In this document: one piece after another, positions 8,544-17,000 of the stretch
Layout: every line of letters begins with the position of its first letter
Numbering within the stretch: the stretch's first letter is position 1
Source: Photobacterium sp. CCB-ST2H9
Lineage (GTDB): Bacteria; Pseudomonadota; Gammaproteobacteria; Enterobacterales; Vibrionaceae
Direction of reading: 5' to 3'
Length of the DNA: 64,000 bases
Assembly: GCF_023151555.2 (NCBI RefSeq)
Contig: NZ_CP100426.1
Coordinates: 1,240,001 to 1,304,000, forward strand
Position numbers and translations under genes: made by a program
The notes under the pieces: generated by a model
What the model saw: the letters and a program-made list of their open reading frames with translations, nothing else
The model's database searches: none
What the model was told of the DNA's origin: nothing

Positions 8544-9107
8544 TCAATCATGCGTTTGATGAATCCAATACTTTTGTTCATCCGGGATTAATGATAAGAA
8601 ATCACCACAACTCCCTGACCAACTTTCATATATCGTATCCTCATGACATCTTCCCCAATCCATGTGCATAAATAGCTTCTTATCAAAATTAATATAAAAA
8701 AGTGGAAGGAAATAGCCTATTTTTTGAGTAAGATAAAAGTCCTCTTCAGATAGTTCATCCCTATATGTGAGATAATTTTCAACCTTTGTACTTAGAGTGC
8801 GGTCTAGCACTACTTCACATTTAAATATATCCACTGAAAAATTCTCAACAGAATCTAAATCAACATAATTTATGAAATTTTCAGAGGTCAACCTTAAAAT
8901 GCCCTGTCTAAACTCTTTGCATGCTTTGTTAAACTCTTCTTTTGTTATATATCCTTTATTTAAATATGCCTTATATTCTTTTTCTCCATCCAAACAAATA
9001 TTATATTTCTTATCTATCAACCAATAGTATCTACGGTTGTGAACAAAAAAACAAATTGCACTTTCTCCATTCCATAACTCTTCTTTTATATTATCACTAA
9101 AGATCAT
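8544..9107 (-). CDS. Unknown protein, probable orphan immunity protein
   Basis: A 187-residue soluble protein, strongly AT-biased in codon use and rich in Tyr, Phe, Lys and Glu. No signal peptide or membrane segment and no family recognised. The frame is intact. A 28-codon toxin-tail scar ends about 30 bases upstream, which supports an immunity role. Function remains inference from context. Confidence 0.6.
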   Translation of the reverse strand: MIFSDNIKEELWNGESAICFFVHNRRYYWLIDKKYNICLDGEKEYKAYLNKGYITKEEFNKACKEFRQGILRLTSENFINYVDLDSVENFSVDIFKCEVVLDRTLSTKVENYLTYRDELSEEDFYLTQKIGYFLPLFYINFDKKLFMHMDWGRCHEDTIYESWSGSCGDFLSLIPDEQKYWIHQTHD

Positions 9108-9135
9108 TTAAAATAGTTCTTTCATTAATATTATC

Positions 9136-9220
9136 CTACATAGTCACATGATAATCTTGATGTTCATCTCTTATTTCAAGTCTAGCAGGCCCTATATATA
9201 AGGGAGATCGATATATGAAA
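9136..9220 (-). pseudogene. Short toxin-tail scar
   Basis: The minus strand reads PFIYRSPLYIGPARLEIR and DEHQDYHVTM to a TAG at 9138-9136, directly upstream of the 187-residue gene. A stop lies immediately before it in the same frame, so only the last 28 or so codons of the toxin remain. Confidence 0.5.
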
Positions 9221-9359
9221 GGCTAATAGAATAAGTCAACCTGTAAAATTTTTCAGCGTAGTATAGTGCCATGATGAATTTAATTGAGATTCTGTAGGTC
9301 TTTCAGTGAACAATAACAGTTTAGATCGTTCCTAGTAATCGAACAGTACTTTGAATATT

Positions 9360-9992
9360 TTAATATGGTATTCGAGGCACCCCACCTAGTTGGCGCAGAA
9401 TTGTTAAATGAACATCTAATTTTAACTTGGTTAGGTTCTCGAATGACAATGAACCTCCAAGCACTAATGCTGGTTCAAATCCATATAACTCATCTTTTTT
9501 CAACGCCCCTAGTTTTTCAACAGATCGCTCAAAAAATGGTTCTTCTTCAATATCTTCAACGTCATACCGCTCAAGGTCTGACATAGCTAGAAAAGAACCG
9601 ATAGTTAAATCAGGGTTATCAGATGGCACATCCAATTCACTCGCCACTGCAATTACAGATCCAGTAAGGCAAGAAATTGTAATTTTCCTGTTATACTTTT
9701 CTCCCCAGGCAAAAAGATCCCCAAAAGCACTACGTGCGATAACATGGTAAGTATCTATCTCATTGACAGAGGTTCCTTCTAACCACATTTCAACTAAATG
9801 GGAGTATTCATCAGGGTTTACGATCCAAAAAAGACCGTTTGCATATCCATTCCAGCCTTCTTCCTGCCATATTTTTATCAAAGATAGAGGCAAAATACTT
9901 CTATATTTTTCTATGACGGATGGATCAGCAACTTCATGATCAGTTGCCTCCCCCATCTCTTCAATAAAGATTTCAAAATCTTCATCCCTCAT
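9360..9992 (-). CDS. GAD-like / DUF1851 immunity protein
   Basis: A 210-residue protein with the layout of GAD-like domain proteins joined to the DUF1851 (Tdi1 C-terminal) region: FEIFIEEMGEATDHEVAD near the start, PLSLIKIWQEEGWNGYANGLFWIVNPDEY in the middle, and FGDLFAWGEKYNRKI followed by a loop-rich tail. This family includes immunity proteins of type VI and CDI toxins. The ATG overlaps the TGA of the toxin tail upstream (ATGA), so translation would be coupled. The gene is intact although its toxin is reduced to a tail. Confidence 0.82.
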   Translation of the reverse strand: MRDEDFEIFIEEMGEATDHEVADPSVIEKYRSILPLSLIKIWQEEGWNGYANGLFWIVNPDEYSHLVEMWLEGTSVNEIDTYHVIARSAFGDLFAWGEKYNRKITISCLTGSVIAVASELDVPSDNPDLTIGSFLAMSDLERYDVEDIEEEPFFERSVEKLGALKKDELYGFEPALVLGGSLSFENLTKLKLDVHLTILRQLGGVPRIPY

Positions 9993-10177
9993 AATTGATT
10001 AGGTCCTCGTAATAATTCCAACCGGATGTTCAATTTTGCGCCACCGTTACCATTTGCAATCGCATCTGACACCATCTCATCTATTGCAGGAAGTCTACTA
10101 GACCAACTCACACCAATGGCAGAATTGACCCCAGAATCACCTATTCCTGTAGGAGCAGCTGAAGCCCTTCCGCCTTA
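9989..10177 (-). pseudogene. Toxin-tail scar paired with the GAD-like gene
   Basis: A start-less frame of about 62 codons (GGRASAAPTGIGDSGVNS, AIGVSWSSRLPAIDEMV, then GGAKLNIRLELLRGPNQL) ends in a TGA that overlaps the ATG of the GAD-like immunity gene. It is preceded by stops of the previous pseudogene. Confidence 0.65.
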
Positions 10178-10183
10178 CTTATT

Positions 10184-10388
10184 TCAATGATATTCAAACT
10201 ATGTAGTTACACTAGCATCTTTATGAATTACCATAATAAACACATACCATTCCCCACCGGTATGCGACTTCATTACAGATCTAACTGACCCCAGCTCTTT
10301 GTCACTGAAATAATTAAAAAGTGCCACATCTAAACGCTGTGTATCCCTTCGCCAATTGGAGAACAAGAAAGTATCAATCCGTTGATTA
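10184..10388 (-). pseudogene. Second YezG-type immunity remnant
   Basis: The 3' part of a gene homologous to the YezG-type gene at 7820-8161: both have MK(A/S)HTGG(D/E)W and a DxxVTT..FEY ending. Here TAG replaces the codon after VTT and the reading starts without an initiation codon right after the stop of the gene upstream. At least the first third is missing. Confidence 0.65.
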
Positions 10389-11027
10389 TCACCGTGATAT
10401 TTTTCGTATTTCTTTTATCACTATTTTTTCTGTTCCTAGCCACTGACCTGTTAACTTATTTTTACTTTTGATTAAATTAATAGATTTTTCATTCCCTATT
10501 TTTCTTAGAGCACAAATGGCTACAGCATATTGGTTTTCTGTCTCAACAACACTTATATAACGATGAATAAAATCTCTAATAAATGATGTAGTATCCTCTA
10601 ACAGAATAACATCTGGAGGAAATGACAATATAACATTTAAACTTGACACTATGGTATCAGATAAAACGGTGTATTCTTCTGGCTGAAGCATTACATATGA
10701 AAATATATCAACTAATGCTTCCACACTATTTGTTGAATGTAAATGTTCTAATAAGGCTACAACAAACCTTGCATATGGTCCATTTTTGAAAATAGTTAAC
10801 CCAGAAAACCCGTCTTTCAAATATACTTCTACAACTGTTGCCCAAGCTTCGAATGGCACTTCACCTTCAGAAAGAGACTGAATTGGACTCCATCCTGAAG
10901 ACTCCTTTAATTCATGTAAAAATGTTGATGTTTCTTTATTTCCATTTATAGAAAGATCGAGTATATCCTCTACTTCTAAATTACCAGATGAAACACGGTT
11001 CAATATTTTTTTTTCAATGCTATTCAC
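10389..11027 (-). CDS. cdiI: Probable CdiI immunity protein for the cdiA-encoded toxin
   Basis: A 212-residue, all-helical soluble protein with HEAT-like spacing of hydrophobic residues (YARFVVALLEHL, VEALVDIFSYVM, YAVAICALRKIG); no signal peptide. Its ATG overlaps the end of the cdiA gene by eight bases, the standard coupling for cdiA-cdiI. The frame is intact. It should bind and neutralise the C-terminal toxin of the adjacent CdiA in sister cells. Immunity families are highly variable, and I do not recognise this one, so the call rests on gene position. Confidence 0.75.
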   Translation of the reverse strand: MNSIEKKILNRVSSGNLEVEDILDLSINGNKETSTFLHELKESSGWSPIQSLSEGEVPFEAWATVVEVYLKDGFSGLTIFKNGPYARFVVALLEHLHSTNSVEALVDIFSYVMLQPEEYTVLSDTIVSSLNVILSFPPDVILLEDTTSFIRDFIHRYISVVETENQYAVAICALRKIGNEKSINLIKSKNKLTGQWLGTEKIVIKEIRKISR

Positions 11028-14000
11028 GCCTAATTATCCTCGTTTCACAATAAATTTCAACAAGACACCCAGTTTCACGATCTCTAACATACTTTCCTCC
11101 AGAGTCGCGAATTCGTTTTTCCTTTTCACTTTGTTTCTCTTTTCTTGCAGACAAACTCGTTGTTTCAGCACTATCTATAACTTTACCATTTTGAATAACC
11201 ACATGATCTATTCGTCGACCCTCACCAGTTAAAGGATCCTTTACAATTCTTCCATCACTATCACGCAAATATTGTTCAGGCTGTACCGATGCTTCTGGAT
11301 ATCGAGCATTGAGCTCTGCTTCTGTTTCAAAGTTTCTTCTATTCCCCTCAACAGCATTTGGTATTGGTTCACCTGAAGCTGTAGGGGAATATAGATTTCC
11401 TTCCTGTGAAACACGAACTGGATGGCCTTGATTAACATCTTTGCGAACAGCACTAAATGAACCATTAGCATTTTGTCGAACAGTATAGTTATCTCCCTGC
11501 CCGTCTGGCAACTTATCCAATTCAGCTCGTATAGATCCACGTGTTGGGCCTTGTAGAGAGTTATTTCCAACAACACTCTCTCCCGGCATCCTACCATTAT
11601 CGCTACCCTGACGGCCATTGACATCCTTCTTTGCCATCAAGCTGTCAGCCTCTGCGCTTGGCAACTGCAGTGGCTGACTATCTACTTCACTTACCTTCAG
11701 AGTTGAATTTTGCTGCTGACCACCTACGTCTGAAGTATTTGACTTGAGTTTGCTTCCTTGGACACTAGGAAATCGCTGACGAACACCACCGCCAGCTTTC
11801 GAGTTTGTCACTCCACTGCCACTTGCCTTCACAGCTCCAAAAAACATGGCAATATTAAAGCCAATTCTTAAAGCTTGCTCTGTCTTGTCTTCAGATAAAT
11901 CGTACCCTTTTGCAATTAGGCTAGCTGACTGGGCAAAACCGAATTTCTCAAGATCTTCGGAATTATCTTTCTTAGAATACCTGAACTGTGGTGTTTCTGT
12001 CTCATAAGCCATATTTGGCGAAAATGAGACAATCCATTCCTTAACAAATTGATTTTGTAATAATTGTTTTAATTCACGATTGTCTTGACCTTCCCGTTCA
12101 AGTTGCTCGTAATAAGTCCGCTCTGGAGAATCAAGAGCAAACTCTTTCGCACAGTTAAGAAGAGAGCACGCCGCACTCAGCAGTTCAAGTTGCTTGTCCG
12201 GATCATCCCCAGCCAGCTTCTTCAGAACGGATTGCTCTGTCTCATTCGGCAAACGAAAATCCATCTCGCCACTTTGCCTGTCAGACTCAAAGTGGCTCTG
12301 GTTTTGTGCAATCAGCTCACTGCCTTTCGTGCCGGTTTGCGTATTCCAGCCGCCAAACTCGCCCTTGTCTGCATTGCCGTAGTTGAAGCTCAGGTAATCT
12401 TGGGTCGCCTCTCCCATCACCTCGGCATATTGTTCGCGGTTGTCATCGTAGGTTTCACCTTCTCCCTGATGGCCGCGCTGGGCATCAATGTGATGCTGGG
12501 TTTCATGACCCACAGTGGTCACCACATCTTCAAGGCGGGTATGTTCACGGTCGTCGACATAAAACGTCCCGTTGGCATAGGCGCCTTTTCGTCTGTCACC
12601 ATCAAAGGTGTCAACCACAGCCAGCAGGGCTTGTGCCGGAGGAATGCCCAGCTCTGCCGAAACGTAACCCGACAGCGCAGCATAAGCGGCCTGCTTTTGT
12701 TCCGGTGTCGCATGACTGTCATTCAGAACCGCCACCAAGGCTTCATTCTGCGGCTCCGTCACAAAATTCTTGGTCGCTGTGAAGAATTTCTGTTTGTTGT
12801 CCTGATGTGCAAAGAAATTCTCGACACCCTTGGCTGCATCACCCAGCAGGCCAATACTTTCGTTCTGTGCTGTATCCACGACAGCATCGACAAAGATGCC
12901 ATTCCGCTTCACATCCTCTTTAATCTCCTTCCACCCATCTTCCGTCAGCAGCCGGTGGTCAAGGGTGACATCTACGTTACCTTGCTGGCGATCGACGTCG
13001 AACAGATCCCGGCTGATGGTGCTGGAGTCGCGGTTCAGGGCGGTGAGGTCGCTGTCGTCCGCGATACTGATCTCACCTTGTCCCAGCGTCGCGAGCGTCT
13101 TGTCTTTGCTGTAAGACGAGGTGTTTTTGTACTGCAGAGTGGTGGTGTTTTTAGTCCAATCGATACTACCTGACAGACCCACGCTGGACGTGAGTCCCCC
13201 GGACATGTCCTGACGGTAGTCGGTGTTGTTCAGGTCGCGGAATGTCAGGCTGCCAGTGGTCAGAGCCAGATTACCGAGGTCATTGCCATCTTCATCGACG
13301 GTGGCGACCAAGGCACCGGTGATATCGGTGTTCCCGGCGACGTTGATGTCCGCCGTACCGCCAGAGGTTAAGGTCGTCAGCAACGTGTCTGAGGTGACTG
13401 AACGGCCCTTGCTGGCATTCAGGCCGCCATTCATACCGGAAAAGCTTGCGCTTTCATCAACGCTGGCACCGCCGCTGATCCCTGCGCCCTGATGACTGGC
13501 GCTGTGGCGGTTCTGCACCGAGGCCACGTTGAGGTCGCCACCGATATCCAGATTCAGGGCATTTACTGCATCAACATTGGCGCCTTCGATGTTGGCGTCA
13601 CCACGGGAGTTAATTGTGATAGTGCTGCCCGACACACCACTGTTAACATAGCTGGTCGACTGACTGCGCTGCTCCGACAGGTTCAGGCTGGCATTGAGAC
13701 TGCCGCCCGTGCTGCTGCCGTGGACCGTCATCGACGCACCGATGGTGCCGCTTTCAGTGGAAGACTGACCGGATTGGGTTTGCTGCGCAGCAACCACATT
13801 CACGGTGTCGCCATCCAGGACCACTTCTTCTTTGGCCTTGAGCACACTACCCTGCACCAGAACCTGCTGATCGGTCTGCGTGCCGGATTTCACGACGATG
13901 TTCTGGCCCGCGAGCGACGAGCCTCTTGCAGTCGTACTGGTACTTTGGCTATCGGTCTGCGCAACCGACATATCCAGATGAAGCCCGGCATCAAAGCCCA

Positions 14001-17000
14001 GCGTGCTGGTACTTTGTGCAGCTGCGGCCCCTTGCTTGATCAGTAAGGTGGTTTTCGAAGCAAGATCTGCCGTCGCGAGCGTGATGCTGGCGAGATAGAA
14101 TGCTTCATCGTTTTTCACCTCTTTGATGATGCCTTTCAGCTCATCAACATCGGCAGCATCCACGCCCGGCTCATGGTTTGCCAGTGCCTGCGCCAGCGAT
14201 GACAGAGTGTCTTCAAGGCTGTCCAGCTGCTTCTTGTATTGACGGTAATCCCGATTGGCCTGCTTGAGTTTGTCGGCAGACTCTTTCAGCGCAATCGCGG
14301 CTTTGCCGGTTTCAACAGACTGATGCTGCACCACCAGACTCAGTTCACCATTGCCTTTTGTATTCGATGACTGTGTGGTTTGTGTATCGGTGACTTCGCG
14401 GATCAGAACATCGTTCGCAGCCGTCAGTTCGATGTTGCCGTGGCCGTCTTCATCGGCATCGGCCAGTACCTCAGAACCTTCAATCAGAATGTCCTCGGCA
14501 GCATTCATCAGCACCGTGCCTTTGCCCATGATGGACGCGCCGCGATGGGTGGTGGCATCGGTTTTACTGTCCGATTTTTCGTAGTCGGCTTTCGCCAGCG
14601 TCAGCTTGGCCTGACCGTCGTCAAAATTCACCGACTCATACGGATTCACGACCGACTTCAGGGCATCTTTCACGTCAACCGACAGAGACTCCGAAGACGA
14701 CCAGGTGGTATGCGTTTCTTCCGCCGCCAGCACGGCAACGCTGCCGGTATCGGCCGTGAAACTGGCGTCGGTCTCGGCGCTGACATCAGCCCCAATCACG
14801 GTCACAATGCCGCCTTTGACATTCACCGCTCCGCCCGACGTCAGTGCACTGCCTTTGGCGGTGTTGTGGATTTCGCCCTGACGCGCTGAATCCATCGCGA
14901 ACAGGTCACCACCTCTGAAGGCGCCGTATTCCTGCTCAAAAGTCTCACGCTGACGGCTTTCCTGCCCGGCGGCGATGATCACTTCATCCACCGCACTGGC
15001 ATTAATATCGCCGCCCGCCTCAACCTCACTGGCGATCAGTTCGATTGTTTTACCCGACGTGATGTCAATATTGTCGCTGCTCATCATGCCGCTGGCATTG
15101 AGCAGCGTTGCAGAGTCCAGGTCGGATTTGTGAGAGCCCGAGAAACCGCCGAAGCCTTTTTTAATTTTCTCATTACGGCTGAAGGTGCGGTATTGCTGAG
15201 CGTAAACGCCAACGCTGCCGTCAGCTGAAGCTTCAATGCCTTCACCGGCTTTGAAATTGGCACCAATCAGCGTGATATCGCTGTCGCCGCCAGCCATCTG
15301 CACATCATCGAACTTCTGAGCCTTCACGATGATTTTACCGCCAGCAGTGACATCGGCACCGACAACCGTTTCGGTCAGCGACTCCTGAATGTGGGTCTCT
15401 TTGCGGCCAAAAGATTTCTTTCGGGTCGTCTCGTCATGGTGATATTCGCTGTCATTCACCGCTTGGAAGGTCACATCACCTTTTGCCAGCGCGACCACAT
15501 CGCCTTTCGTGATGATCTGGCTGCCAGTGGCTGTGAGATTGTTGCCCGACTGAATGAAAACACCGTCGTTGGCCGCCATCTGCGTCCGCTGATGCTGCCG
15601 AAGATGGCTCACAGATTTGCTGTTGCCGGAGGTCTCACTACTGAAGCTTTCATTCACCAGGGTATCCAGGGCAACATCCCAGCCCGCAACCATCGCCAGT
15701 TTGCCCCTGATTTCCATATCAGATGCGGTAACCGAAATATTCTCACCGGCATCAACACTCAGGTCACCACCTGAAAACACGCTGGATCCCAGCACGGCCA
15801 CGTTCAGTTGTTCCTGATCGCGCATTTTCATATATTCGCGATCGGTTTCAGCGGCCAGAATGATGTCTTTTTCTGCGGTGAAGCTAAGGTCACTTCCGGC
15901 AGAGACGTTCGCGGCCGTATTGATAATCGAGCCACCAGCGTTCATCGTCACCTTGCCACGACCACTGATCGTAGCGGTATCGCCAACTCGGGTTCCGGTG
16001 TACACCACACCGCTGGCATTCTCTGCCGTGGTGACGGTGCCGTCCTGCGTGATACTGATGCGCTCAACCTCAGTCCGGTTGATGATGTCGCCGTTCTCCG
16101 TGGTCAGGGCGATATTTTCCCCGGAAATCGCTCCGCTGATATTCTGAATATCATTCACCGCAACCAACGCAATATCATCGCCAGCCGTCATGCTGCCGCC
16201 CAGGTTGCTGATGCTGTCGTCACTCACCAGATGCAGTTTGCCCTGACTGTCCATCTGGCCGCTGTTGACGATATTACCCGCCTTGGCATACACCTCAGCA
16301 CCGCTGATCAGTGCACCGCCATCCAGGTTATCCTGTGTCACTTTCGACAGATACAGCTTGGGTGCCAGCACCTGCTGGCCTTTTACCTCAACCGGTTCCC
16401 ACCAGACAATATCCTGCGTCAGCCCTGCAACCTGCTCAGGTGTGAGCGCAATACCGGCTTGCAGGTTCAGACTGTGTTTCTGCTGACCTGCGTTATCCAG
16501 CAGTTGCTGCATCTGAGCGAGATCTGTCCCGACATCGTCATGGAGATAACGCTTGCCCGTTTGTTCGAAAATGGCCGTGGTGATGGTCTGGGTGTCATAG
16601 TACGCATCACCCAGCACCTTGAGATCTTTTTCCGGACTGAAGCCGATACTGTCAAAGAAATAATCTGAACCCAGAAACTGATCCAGATTCGTCAGCATCG
16701 GATTGGTCTCGATTAAATAGTGGCTGTCTGGACCATTGTTATAAATGAACAGCCCATTTGGCGTGGTTGGCAAACGGAAATCGGGGAAAGCAATCCCACT
16801 GCCTTCAGTGTTCAAAATATCTAACTGGCTGCCTGAAGCCGTTGTGTCTGTCAGCTGCTTTGACGGACGGCCAGCATTGGACGAGCCGGTATCAGACTGA
16901 ATGTCTGAGTTGTTCAGCTTGTTTTTGACATTAAGAACGGTTTTACCACCGGATGAGATGGTGGACGAAATCGTGCTCACGCCCGACTCCGTCGTATTTT

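Noticed and set aside
12085..13173. 362-codon plus-strand frame opposite cdiA
   Set aside because: Antisense shadow of the cdiA coding sequence with no domain, start signal or homology that I recognise.
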